DNA of 19,517 nucleotides from Physocladia obscura (GCA_027596945.1 JADGJH010000395.1:1-19517); one strand, 5' to 3'. Shown: positions 9,180-18,726, counted from the first letter of the stretch. The notes: generated by a model not told the origin, from the letters alone. Numbers and translations: made by a program.

Positions 9180-9734
9180 CTAGCAGCTACAACAGCAACA
9201 AAACAGACCAACAATGCTTTGTCTGTACTCGACAGATTCGGTGAATTTCGAATTGAGACTCATGCGTAGACCTCACTCGGATCGTATTACGGCTAACGAA
9301 TTTGTCACTGAAATAATTTTGACACGAAAATTTCAAAATTTCAAAATGATTGGTGTTTTGTCGTACATATTTCGCAACTGCTGGTTTATATGCTATTGTC
9401 GGTTTGTGAATGGACTTACTGTTGGTTTTTCAGTCATTTTCATTATCCTAGCTCATGTATATAAAGTTCCTTTGGGTAGTTGACAGCTGGTGAGATGAAA
9501 GGGCTTTCCCTGGTCTTAAAACATACTCATGAAAAGTTACCATCATTTTATTATTTTATTATATTTATTTATGCGCTTTAAAACCGCAACTGAAATCTAG
9601 TTAACCTCATTGTTCTAGTCTGGTTGCAAATTTCGGCGTAAACAAAAACGTCAACTCGGCGCCAAATATAAAAAATAAATATTCCGAAAAAAAAAACCTC
9701 TCCACAAGAAAACCATCACATCACGAACACAAAA
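9180..9734. other. intergenic region between HET remnant and GPI-protein gene
   Basis: A plus-strand frame at 9214-9483 (89 codons) contains a hydrophobic run (NGLTVGFSVIFIILAHVY) but has no recognisable domain and is probably chance. From 9540 the DNA turns AT-rich and leads into the promoter of the gene at 9735. Confidence 0.4.
9667..9676 (+). promoter_or_regulatory. TATA-like box of the GPI-protein gene
   Basis: TATAAAAAAT lies 68 bp upstream of the ATG at 9735, followed by an A-rich leader. Position and sequence suit a core promoter; no transcript evidence is available. Confidence 0.35.
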
Positions 9735-10636
9735 ATGCCATCATTAACCTCAAAATTGTGCACACTGAGACTTGTCTCACTGCTGACTTTTTTGTTCAAA
9801 ATATGTGCTGTCCGTGCTGACATAAACGTATCCGATGCGCCACAGCTTGACACCTGCTCGAAAACAAGTTACCCGTCTGTTTACACGCCCGGAAAAACAA
9901 CGGCGCCCATCGTCCAGGTTGCTTTTTCTCAAACGATCAACAATGCAAACCCGCTCTACTGCAGCGGCACCTTTCTTTTTGTCGATGGATGCACAGTTTG
10001 GCTTTTCCTTTTTTTCAATCTGAAAAGCATTTTTTGTTCTAAAAAAAGGTGTTTTTCCACTAGTTCACAATCAAAAACTTTACGTTCCTCAATGCCTACC
10101 AGTCACAATGGTATGGCGGTGTTGTTGGCCTTGTTGATGGCAAAATCGAAGTGAATCAGAATGCTGTCACTATGGTTTCGGGTTATGTGTCGGCTGTTAA
10201 TATGATGGATCAAACTTACTCGTTGAGTACAACTGCCGGTGCTGCTTACTCGTAAGAAAGAAAAAAAAAAGTCACCTGCTCCGCCTTCCGCTCTTGGACT
10301 TGCAAAAAATAGGTAGTGAAAAAACAAACTTACATGTGTTTCAAAATAGGTTCTTCAGCGTAAACCAGTTGAGACTCTTTGATACTGTACAGAACGAAGT
10401 TGTTTGCACAATTGATTTGCCATGTGAGTCATCAATAGATAAAAATACAGATGCATTCTGTAATAAATCATCTATTAAAAACAGATGAAAACCCAAATGT
10501 AAATGGAACAAGCGCGAGCACAAGCAGTAGTGGGACCACTGCCACTGCAGCAGGAAGCACCGCAAAATCATCCAGCGCAGCCGTTGCAGTTTCTTGGATA
10601 TTTGCATTGGTGACCCTTTCTTTGACGATTGCTTGA
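9735..10636 (+). CDS. secreted GPI-anchored surface protein, DM13-like domain
   Basis: Four exons give a 224-residue protein: 9735-9995, 10064-10251, 10350-10423 and 10485-10636. Introns are 68, 98 and 61 nt, all GT-AG, with phases 0, 2 and 1 that keep the frame. The N-terminus has a signal peptide (LRLVSLLTFLFKICAVRA). The body reads CSGTFLFVDGCT joined to FTIKNFTFLNAYQSQWYGGV and ends NQLRLFDTVQNEVVCTIDLP. The order SGT-(V)DGCTF-I-NFTF-QWYGG resembles DM13-type domains, but I call that only tentatively. The tail is a Ser/Thr/Ala-rich stalk (GTSASTSSSGTTATAAGSTA) and a final hydrophobic segment (VAVSWIFALVTLSLTIA), the classic GPI-anchor signal. The mature protein should sit at the plasma membrane or wall. 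An alternative acceptor at 10356 would remove two residues at the second junction. It lies 262 bp before another surface gene on the same strand. Confidence 0.75.
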
Positions 10637-10898
10637 ATATATAAGGAAATCAGAGAAAATATTTTTCACAAGGAGGATTATTTTTATGTTTACTTGCATT
10701 TCTTTATTATCCTAATCTGACAACCTTTTTTTATTTCTATTATTATTTTACTTTTATTATTCCTCTTGTCATAGTGTGTTTCGCTTCATAATTCTATTAA
10801 AAACCATTTTAATTCTGATTTGCATAATAATTCGTTGGCAAGAGTCACATTCAATCAATCAATCTGAAATTGAACTTTCTTTTCCCCGGAAACTGAAA

Positions 10899-12376
10899 AT
10901 GGCGCAAGTCCCAACAACGATAATCTTCACCGACGAAACCGTCACAAACTTTGGGTCGGGTGCCCCAGGAGACCCATCACCGGTCGGAAACAACGGCTAT
11001 TGCGGAAATAACCCAACAAATGAGTACGTTCCTTTTCCTTTCTTGCTTTTATGTGAAAACAAATTCGGCGCTTAAAACAAAACAACAAAAAAACATCATT
11101 GCTGTACAGCTCATACTTTGCAGCCGTACAGCCTGAACTAATCGCAAAGTATCCGGGTGTATGCGGTCAATGCCTTCAGCTCTCATGCACAAGCGTAAGT
11201 CCACAGTAAAGCAATCTCCATTTCTGAACAACCGAAACAAAATACTGAATACCGCCATCCCCGGAAAACAAAACCGCGTGTCTAAATAACACATTCGAAA
11301 ATCACACACCAAAAACAACAGTGCGAGTACGGGGTCGCGGTAATGGTAGTCGACGAATGCACTGGCTGTACAAAAGCATCTGACAACGGGTCCCTCTCAA
11401 TCAGTCAAATGGCAATGGGAAATATGCTCGGCGGTGGAGTATCTGCGGCGCAAAAGAAGGGTGTTTTGTCGGGCGTTACGTGGGAAGCTGTTTCGTGTCC
11501 GACGACTTGGGGCCCGATTTCGAACATTGTTTCTGGCGGCGGAAGTAGTACCTCTTCTTTATTTTCTTCTTCGAGTGTCAGTGCTACTACTACTACTAGC
11601 TCTTCTGGAAATGGTTTGTTGTTTCTGTACCACAAAATTCTTTTTTTTGTTGCGAGCGATTTTTTTTTTTTGATGGTGTGTGTATGTAGTTGTTTCGGAT
11701 TCATCCACGATTTCGACGAGCTCCTCAGCCACAACTTCTGTGGATGACGCAGGTCCCTTCCCAGTCAGATAATTCATTTAAATACTGAAATAATTTTCAA
11801 TTTCAAAAACAATAAATAGGAATCTCATCAACATCGTCCTCATCCTCATCAAACACTGGCCCAATAATCGGCGGAGTGGCAGCTGGTATATTTCTTCTCG
11901 CTGTCGTAGCGTTCGTATTATGGTTGAAGAACCGCCAACACAAACAAGAACAAGAGTCGCAGAACATGATGATTATCAATCGATTCGGAAACACTTCTCG
12001 TGGATACGGAAGCACGTTTGGCCGTACTAGTGGAAATGCACGAAATTCGATACCGGCGCCGGTGCAGCCAACTGTGTCTCCGATAATTACGGGTGTAGCT
12101 GTGCCTGCCGGACATCAAGATTTTCTGCGAAGTCCAACTGGGGCGCAGGGCGCAGTTCCGGCGGTGGGTTGGGGCGGAATTCAGCCACAGGCATATTATG
12201 GAAGCGCGGCGACTGTGCCACCTGTTCCGTATGTTCCGTTGGTTACGCCACCACCGAATACTTTGGAACGTACTGGGCAGAATGGAGGAGTTGACTATTC
12301 TCAAGAATGGGCTGAATATTTCCGAGAAAATCCGCAAGAGTATGAAAAATATTATGGGGTGCCTATGTCCAAGTAA
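10899..12376 (+). CDS. expansin-like (DPBB/RlpA-type) type I membrane protein
   Basis: Five exons: 10899-11023, 11110-11194, 11322-11613, 11690-11752 and 11820-12376; introns of 86, 127, 76 and 67 nt are GT-AG and keep frame (373 residues from ATG 10899). Residues ~10-130 form a double-psi beta-barrel domain of the expansin/barwin/RlpA type: NGYCGNN, SYFAAVQPELIAKYPGVCGQ, CLQLSC, VMVVDECTGC, LSISQMAMGNML and a closing VTWEAVSCP. A Ser/Thr-rich stalk follows, then a membrane segment at ~205-224 (AGIFLLAVVAFVLWLKNR) and a ~150-residue Pro/Gly-rich tail ending in SQEWAEYFRENPQEYEKYYG. Such domains loosen or bind wall polysaccharide; most fungal members are simply secreted. Upstream of the ATG the same frame carries a signal-like hydrophobic run (FIILLKTILILICIII, from 10779), but no in-frame ATG precedes it before a stop at 10713. 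A short unrecognised first exon is likely, so the true start is uncertain. Confidence 0.8.
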
Positions 12377-13733
12377 TTCAGCAGTTGGTCGTTTTCTTAC
12401 ATCTTTTTCTGCATGTGTCGCTGTGTGGGTGGCGGACTTCTTTCCCACTCTTTTTCCCCATTCTTTTTTCCCCACTCTATCTTCGTCATAAGATATTTTA
12501 CGTACTTTCTGTTTCTTATTCATAATTCAGAAAACTCAAACTCAATTGAATCTTTGCGCATTTGTAATCAATTGATCTGGGAAAGATTTTCGATATAAAC
12601 GTATCTCAAGAAGGGTTTAACTTTGTTTTCCCTCAGAAAATTGCCAGTTAAAATACTGTTTCACACTTTGCAATAAAAAGGGTATCAGGCGGACTGCAAA
12701 ACAGAACAAGAACTGATCATCACTGTGAAGGTGATCGTGAAAACTTCGTAACAGCAGCACCAGCAGAAGTCGTGCGGCTATGCAAAAATAACAACAGCGT
12801 TGGCTCTTGCACGTGTCACTAGCAGCCTACTCCAAGCTTTGCTTCAATTTGTAAAATGGCGCGGGATATCCACGCTGTTGCCAACTGCCGATGACACAAT
12901 GCTGCCCAGAGCCACAAACAGGCTATAATGGGAGTGCCAGAGTTTTTACTTTACATATATGCGACTACAGCTGTCTGGAATTATACCCTCAACGCATACT
13001 AAATAACAATGTTATTTAGGGCAAGCGCCATTGACTATTTCAAGTTAGATCAGTAATACAAAACTGGAGGAGGACTAAATTGTTGACAATAGCAGCTATT
13101 CAACAAACATGGTCTGACTTGTTGAAAGTGGTTATCAAAAAAATCGTGTTCCCTTCTTGGACAACGTTAAGTGATTGAACCAAAAACAATTCCCGGGATC
13201 CATAATCCGTACAAGCTCCATATCTCTAATATTGAAGGAAGCTGGGATGATGTGGAAAGGCCTCAAGTATTGCTTCCACAATCTAGTACATCTAAATGAA
13301 GTGTCTTTTGATAGTTGTGGAATGCTCAGGAAATGTGGTTATGGCTGGTGAGGAGAGAGCCTAGTTTTTTGTAGTGATTTTATCAGAAAACCATGAGTAT
13401 TATTCCTGCCATTCATTAATATTGACAGAATCATTGAAAATTTCAAAACTGACGTCATTTTTGATAGAACTAAGTTTATGAAGTGCTGCACGAAGCAGAC
13501 AAGCTAAAAAATATCCTGCGAGAATGGCCCAAGCAAAATCTGTCACAATTAGAGCTCTGAATTTCATTGACGATGAAACAAGCAAACAAATATCCTTAAG
13601 TAAAAAATGAAACGAAAATCAAAACCTGCCATGTATAATGTTGTAATTCCAAATTCGTTTTTGATGTCACCACCTCAAAAAATTGGATTTTATACTGCCA
13701 AGTTAGCAGCAAGGAGAAATTTTTTTTCGTGAA
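12377..13733. other. intergenic region with scattered coding-like scraps
   Basis: No complete gene is supported. Short open stretches look mildly protein-like: plus strand 12652-12819 (NFVTAAPAEVVRLCKNNNSV), plus strand near 13190-13300 (PGIHNPYKLHISNIEGSWDD) and minus strand 13585-13400 (a hydrophobic run, TDFAWAILAGYFLACLL). None has a start, splice sites or a recognised family. They may be remains of transposons or of a lost gene. Confidence 0.35.
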
Positions 13734-14218
13734 ATGGGACCTGAACCTTCGACATCACATTCCGAGCCAATTTCAATTGCATACGCGTTAAATACCACAA
13801 CATCAACATTATTCAACTGCTTTCCCGCGCCGCTTGCCCTTCAGCACCCGCAAAACATTCGTCACCCAGCGGTGAAAATCATAATCCACTTTCTCAACGA
13901 AACATTCATTGTGCTCGATTTCCCCCACCGATACCATCGTCAAAAACAAAAATAAAGAAATGCCCAACTGTTCAAACCATTAAATTTATGCTCGAACGCG
14001 ATTGCGGTATCCCAGAATACTCACAACGCCTGATTTGCGCAGGCGCCGAACTGCACAGCCACAGCCACCAAACTTGGTGCAATCTTTTCTCTTGCTGCTG
14101 CAATGAAGCTGACGAAATTATAACAACGACTTGGTGGCCGCCAAATATATATGTCGCAGCTACTACAGTTACAGTGTCGATGTTTATGGTTTTTACAGCA
14201 TTATTTTTCAGGACTTGA
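13734..14218 (+). pseudogene. ubiquitin-like-domain gene with broken frame
   Basis: An ATG frame at 13734 (GPEPSTSHSEPISIAYAL) runs into KIIIHFLNETFIVLDFP, which matches the first two strands of a ubiquitin fold. After an interruption of about 38 bp, another frame gives PTVQTIKFMLERDCGIPEY and SQRLICAGAEL, which match the ubiquitin helix and the QRLIFAG strand. The interruption (about 13926-13963) contains no plausible GT-AG intron and is not a multiple of three. The second frame then leaves the ubiquitin pattern, reads a His/Cys-rich stretch and ends after a hydrophobic segment (TVSMFMVFTALFF) at TGA 14216. A UBL protein with a C-terminal membrane anchor would fit known types, but that is inference. 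It may be a pseudogene, or carry assembly indels (the CCCCC run at 13921 is suspicious). Confidence 0.5.
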
Positions 14219-14369
14219 TTGCATCCACAGTTACATGAATTATTGGATTTTAGTTTTGAGATGGCAGCAAACACTTGTTAGTGATGATTACGATAACGGT
14301 GATAGAAATGACTTGATGATTCGTCGTTCAGATACGACGCCGTTAAATCCATTGAAACGATATAAATAA

Positions 14370-14732
14370 CTCAAGAATTTTTTCGGACGTTGTCCATTTC
14401 AAATTGGCAAAAACAAGTGAGTATTTTATTTGTTATTATTATTATCATTTTTTAATTTTCAATGTTAATTTGAAAGAAAAGAAAGTTGTATGCCGTGTTA
14501 GTTCTATTTATTCACTATCATCGTGCCCTCGATATAATTGAATACCATCCATATAATAACAAAAAAAATTTTGTTGTAAACTTCATCAATATATTTAATA
14601 TCTTTTCCCTAATCCGCATTCTAGAAACATTAAAAACACTCCCATCACCAACCCTGTGCGGTTTCTAATAAAATAAATCGATCTGGCAATTGCGAGAAGT
14701 GCCAGCGGTAGTAAACGTGTCGGTGACAAATA
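14370..14732. other. AT-rich intergenic stretch
   Basis: T- and A-rich sequence with no supported frame; it separates the plus-strand ubiquitin-like remnant from the minus-strand gene whose stop is at 14733, so it should hold both 3' ends. Confidence 0.4.
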
Positions 14733-15674
14733 TTAAGCCGTACTGATGGGATTTGTCAGCGATGGAAATGGAGGATGGAGTAGTGTGCGCACCGTCTGCA
14801 ATGATTTCGAAATTTGACCTTTGTGTGCCGGATGACAGGTTTTGGGCTGTGAGGAAGTCAACGAGATTTCGCTTAAGAAAAGAAAGGACAGCAAATTATA
14901 AAACTCGTTGGGTATCAACGAGTCTGACTCCGCAGAACAATAAACAAAATCTTGATTTTTTATCCAAGCAAGCGCAATAAATTATTGCAATTATTAGTTT
15001 TAATACCAACAAGTTAAACAGATAAAAACCCAGTAAACCGCAAGGCGAGCAGACTCACGTGTTTAGAAGCCGGCCGATCCGTCGCTGAGATTGGTTCCAC
15101 CCAAGCCACAACATCACTGCGACTATGAAGATCAAAATTCTGTAAAACGTTCTCTTGCGCTGATTCACAGTTATCAGGGTTGAGTAAATATTTGATTTTC
15201 CGAACGGAAGGATACAAACAGTTGTCAAAACAGGCTCAAGTGCACTAAAAGCTGCAGGACTAAATGCAAGTTTTGCAAGCCACGGGTCTATTGGAAAATG
15301 CATCAAATCTTGCATGAACAGATAAGAATTTCTATACAGCCGTCTGCGCTGTGTTCACGTTCAGACAATTGGGAACAAACACCAAAAGTAAGTAGTTCGC
15401 ATATTGCAATAGCAACTGCATCAGGCTGCGTTGGCTTTGAAGCAAGAGAGAGTACTTTGGCCGTATTAACAAGTTTAGAAATTTGATTTTGAGAACGGGG
15501 TTTTGGAGTATTTGCCAGAACAAAGCTGTATAAACGACGATTTTCAATACAATAACTTAGTATATTGTGGAAATATTGGCGTATACTCTAGGTGTCAGCT
15601 TTGCAAAGTTGGAGTGTTTTTGGAGCTAAATCAGTGGAATAGTGCTGTGTTTCAGTTGATTCCCGCAGGCGCAG
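14733..15674 (-). pseudogene. spliced gene of unknown function lacking its 5' end
   Basis: Minus-strand exons join in frame: 15587-15383, 15287-15220, 15139-15059 and 14846-14733 (stop TAA). Introns are 95, 80 and 212 nt with GT donors (GTGTTT, GTTTGT, GTGAGT) and AG acceptors. The peptides read naturally across each junction: ANTPKPRSQNQISKLVNTAK, LASKPTQPDAVAIAICELLT, then PWLAKLAFSPAAFSALEPVL, SRSDVVAWVEPISATDRPAS and CHPAHKGQISKSLQTVRTLL. Upstream, the same frame continues beyond a TAG (15588-15590) with STDLAPKTLQLCKADT up to a TGA at 15675, and no ATG exists before the pectinase stop codon at 15795. The helical, Leu-rich character suggests a repeat-solenoid protein, but no family is recognised. 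It appears truncated, with the pectinase gene where its 5' end should be. A plus-strand frame at 15503-15769 overlaps it and reads less convincingly. Confidence 0.45.
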
Positions 15675-15794
15675 TCAATATTTTAGCTGTTCTTAAAACA
15701 TCGCAACCAATATCTGATTATTTTTCTGCCGTGATCGCCGATTTTAAGCAGAAATTAACTGTAAAATAATATATTTGTTCTAATTTTTTATTCA

Positions 15795-17231
15795 TCAAGC
15801 AGAGATGCAAGTTAAATTCTGCAGCAACGTCGCATCAACATTCAAGCAATCTACTTCCAATGCACCACTAGACGAAATCACGATATTTTCTGTACTGATA
15901 TTGCTACAAACCCCAGCGCTACTGCACTCAATCGACCCCACAAGAGGCTTCTTGCTAGTTCCATAAAAGTTTTTGAAAACGACATCAGAAATTGTAAGCG
16001 TGGCGGGATTTGCTTCGCATGTCGTGAGATCAGATTCGTTGTAACACTGAGTAAGAACAATGTTATTTCCGGCGGAAATGTCTGTCGAGGTGAAAGTATC
16101 GTATGTAACATTTTGGACGCGTCCGGACCCACCACCCGTGCCAACAGTAGAAGAAGTAGCACCTGGCCACACTTTAATCCGCGCACCGTTTTCTGCATTA
16201 GCCATTTGGATGTTGTATATGTAAACATTCTGTACAATATCGTATTCTCCCTTATACTGTCCAAGCGATCCAACACTAATCCCATGGGAACCATTGCAAG
16301 ATAGTCCCTGGACAACCATGTTGGTCGAATTTGGTTTGAAAGAGACACAATCATCTCCATTATTGATGTTTGAGTTTTGAATGACGACGTTGTCAGACCT
16401 GTAAGTGTCCCAGCCGTCAGTGTTCTTTGGAAGGTTTGAATCTGTGCTTGCTGATACAATATTGATGTTGTCGTAAATGATGTTGGTTGAATTTGCTACC
16501 AGGTTGTTCCAGAATGGTGAGCCGCGAAGGTTGATATCAAAAACTGCGCCACCTGATTAAATTTATATCAGTTCTGTGTTGCAATATATCATAATAATCA
16601 GCAAACCATTAACGCCATCCAAAACCAACAAGACTGGTCTAATGATATTACTATTCGAGGCAAATGCATCATACCAAATTTGACCGTTCCCATTAATAGT
16701 CCCGCCTCCATAGATATTAATATCAACACCACCGAAAATCCACATTGCCGCTGCGCTTTGGTAAGTATATTGATAAACATTCGTTTGCCAGAACGCGACA
16801 GTTTCGCCAAACGTGATTGTTCCTGTGAGATAGAAGTCCACATGCGCAAGTCCACGTAAATCAGTGAACGAGTTGATGGTGTATTCTCCGGCAAGAACAA
16901 TTCTGCCGCCGCCGCTGCACGATTGGGCGGCGGCTTTGATGCTCGGGCCGTCGTCGGAACCGGTTGCGGTAACGGTGCACGTCTTTGTGCGCGCAACCAC
17001 TGTTGGCGGCGCGACTGAGCCGGCGCCTGGCTTGAAGGGTGACGCGGTTGGGACTGTTGTTCCTGTGGCTGGCGGTGCGGCCGAAATTGTTGTTGCAACT
17101 TGAACGGTGGTGGTAGTGGTTGTTGTCTTAGTTTTGGTTGTCTTGGTTGTTGTCTTAGTCGTTGTCTTGGTCGTTGTAGTTGTAGCTGAAAGCACGGCGC
17201 CGATGAAGCTTAGTGCAAGTAGAAATCGCAT
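15795..17231 (-). CDS. secreted GH28 polygalacturonase-family pectinase
   Basis: Two exons, 17231-16607 and 16552-15795, separated by a 54-nt intron (phase 1), give 460 residues. GH28 enzymes hydrolyse galacturonosyl links in pectin outside the cell. Signal peptide at 1-16 ([16 protein letters not shown]); a Thr/Lys-rich, probably O-glycosylated linker to ~90; then a right-handed beta-helix. All active-site motifs are present: NTDGWD (Asp254), NGDDC (Asp275, Asp276), [10 protein letters not shown] (His298) and ARIK (Arg333, Lys335). The usual GGHG reads GSHG here, a mild change. The fold should be complete and the enzyme active. The ATG at 17231 is chosen because the signal peptide starts there, although the frame stays open far upstream through a poly-Lys stretch. 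The 5' flank is dominated by long T runs. Exo versus endo mode and exact pectin substrate cannot be told from sequence by eye. Confidence 0.92.
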
Positions 17232-17244
17232 TGTTCTATGAGAA

Positions 17245-17292
17245 AGCTTTTTTTTTTTTTTTGGGGGTGGTTTTTTTTTTTTTTTTTTTTTT
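17245..17292. repeat. long poly-T tracts upstream of the pectinase start
   Basis: Two T runs, split by GGGGGTGG, lie just upstream of the pectinase ATG (A-rich on its coding strand). Read as codons they would give lysines. Such tracts favour nucleosome-free promoters but are also prone to slippage and sequencing error. Confidence 0.7.
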
Positions 17293-17361
17293 GGTTGATA
17301 AGTTGGGTATAAAAAAAAGAGGATGACGGTATGAAGCAGAGGGGATATTGACTGTTTGTAC

Positions 17362-17461
17362 CCGAGGAGATTTCCAAACAGTCTTTTCCCGCGAGAAGTA
17401 CTCTGCGGATCAACGTCGCCGCTTCGCGGACGTTTGCTGTGATGTTCGAGCGATGACGGCA

Positions 17462-17494
<33 letters not shown>

Positions 17495-17597
17495 GCTGTT
17501 GTACTTCAGTTTGCTCTGATTTTTGTGCATCGCTTGTCTGCGAGCTGTCTTCAGGTTCTACTGTTGTTGGTGGTGGTGATGCGTGAATTTCTGACAT
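17362..17597 (-). pseudogene. first exon of a pinin/SDK/memA-like gene, rest missing
   Basis: An ATG frame (17597) of 78 codons reads MSEIHASPPPTTVEPEDSS, a 13-Gln run, SKRPRSGDVDP and RGKRLFGNLL, and meets a GTACAA donor at 17361 in phase 2, so the next residue can be Gly. The RLFGNLLG string matches the start of the pinin/SDK/memA domain, a splicing-associated nuclear protein family, where RR-(I/L)FG-L-GTL is typical and an exon end after the Gly is plausible. No downstream exon follows on this strand: the pectinase begins 131 bp later. The ATG is only 15 bp from the divergent MDM12 ATG. The acidic, Ser/Pro-rich N-terminus suits a nuclear disordered region. The family call rests on one short motif. 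Confidence 0.45.
17463..17504. repeat. (GTT)n microsatellite encoding polyglutamine on the minus strand
   Basis: Twelve or so near-perfect GTT repeats with one GCT; on the minus strand this is (CAA)n/(CAG) and encodes the Gln run of the pinin-like exon. Confidence 0.85.
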
Positions 17598-17612
17598 AAT
17601 TTTTTGAAAAAT

Positions 17613-18726
17613 ATGAGTCTCGACATTAAATGGGAAAAACTTGATGGCGAACTGGCGCGGCAACTGAAAGACTGGATAAACGACCGGTTCCGTGAACTCG
17701 ATGCGCAGCGGCCGGCGTTCCTTGGCGCGCTTTCTGTCACGGATCTTGATTTCGGCTCGATTCCGCCGACTATTGCCATCCAAGGTATTGTTTGTGCGGT
17801 GTTTAGGCATTACATCTCTGACAGAGAGAACCAAGCTAGATATTACCAACGTCGTCGACGAGTTTTATTTGCCCGACGACATTGACATCCACTCGTCCAT
17901 CCCGTCGGCATCGAACCTCGCGCATCTCCTCGCCGAAACAACATCCGATCCATTGCATCGCAATTTCACGCCGCCCACAGTCGCGCCGATTCGCAACGAA
18001 TCAAGAACAACCGGCGGATCCTCGTCGATAATGGTCATACCGGAAATCCGAATAGACTCTACGAAATCGACTGACTCGTTCAACAACTACAATCACACTA
18101 TGCCAACAAAGAGCAAAAACGCGTCCGTCGAAGATATTGTTGCGCAATACGCGGCGGCGATGCGTCGCGAAACGGATGTGCAAATTGAGATACTGGTTGA
18201 TTATAAAGGGGACGTGCGCATGTCGGTCTCAACGGAATTAATTATTAATCATCCGACGCCAGCATTTATTACTTTGCCCATGACGTTGACGTTGACGGGG
18301 TTTAGTTTTACTGGTTAATTGATTATGTTTCTTTGTTTTGTTCAAATGCTAATTTTGTTAAATTAGCTGTGGCTGTTGTGTCGTATTTGGGCGACAGAGT
18401 TAATTTCTGCTTCAAGGAGAATGGCGATAATAGAGGCTTGTTTAATGAAATTTCTATTGAGTCGGAAATCGGGGATAAAGGTCGACAAGTGTTGAAAAAC
18501 GTGGGCAAAATTGAAAAGGTGACTCTTTTTAAATTTTTTTTTGTAAATATTTATTTTAACACGCTTCTTTTTTTTTTTTCAGTTTGTCGTTGACCAAATC
18601 AAGACTTTGGTATCAGATCATTTTGTATACCCAAACTACCATTGTCTAGATCTCATTCGCAAAAATGAAGAAGGAGGTGGCGGTAGTGGTGAAGCAGAAG
18701 AAGGAACAGAAATACAATCAAGTTAG
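17613..18726 (+). CDS. MDM12: Mdm12, ERMES complex SMP-domain subunit
   Basis: Four exons: 17613-17784, 17825-18313, 18367-18518 and 18583-18726 (stop TAG) give 318 residues. Mdm12 bridges Mmm1 (ER) and Mdm10/Mdm34 (mitochondrial outer membrane) and carries phospholipids through its SMP tube. The N-terminus MSLDIKWEKLDGELARQLKD is typical, as are LDITNVVDEFYLPDD, VQIEILVDYKGDVRMSVSTE, PAFITLPMTLTLTGFSF, ESEIGDKGRQVLKNVGKIEK and DHFVYPNYHCLDLI at the end of the domain. A Ser/Thr-rich insert (residues ~90-155) interrupts the domain, as in many fungal Mdm12 proteins. Introns 2 and 3 are 53 and 64 nt. Intron 1 as modelled is only 40 nt (17785-17824); a 22-nt alternative ending at 17806 also keeps frame. 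The tail is Gly/Glu-rich. Its start is 15 bp from the divergent pinin-like ATG. Confidence 0.93.

Noticed and set aside
11918..12523. 201-codon minus-strand frame
   Set aside because: It is the antisense of the last exon of the expansin-like gene, and is Arg/Ser-rich with no domain.
12652..12819. 56-codon plus-strand open stretch
   Set aside because: No start, no splice sites and no recognised motif; kept only as a note in the intergenic entry.
8114..15590. Reassigned stop codons, suggested by TAG/TAA/TGA inside several coding-like frames
   Set aside because: Well-supported genes here end in TAA, TGA and TAG (expansin-like gene, pectinase and MDM12), so the internal stops are better explained by decay.
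15503..15769. Plus-strand 88-codon frame opposite the unrecognised minus-strand gene
   Set aside because: It starts with TTG rather than ATG, and the minus strand gives several in-frame spliced exons over the same area; still not fully excluded.
16563..17849. One 428-residue protein from the long minus-strand frame
   Set aside because: It runs antisense through MDM12 exon 1, then a pinin-like exon, then poly-Lys and a signal peptide; these are separate units, and the pectinase needs its signal peptide at the N-terminus.
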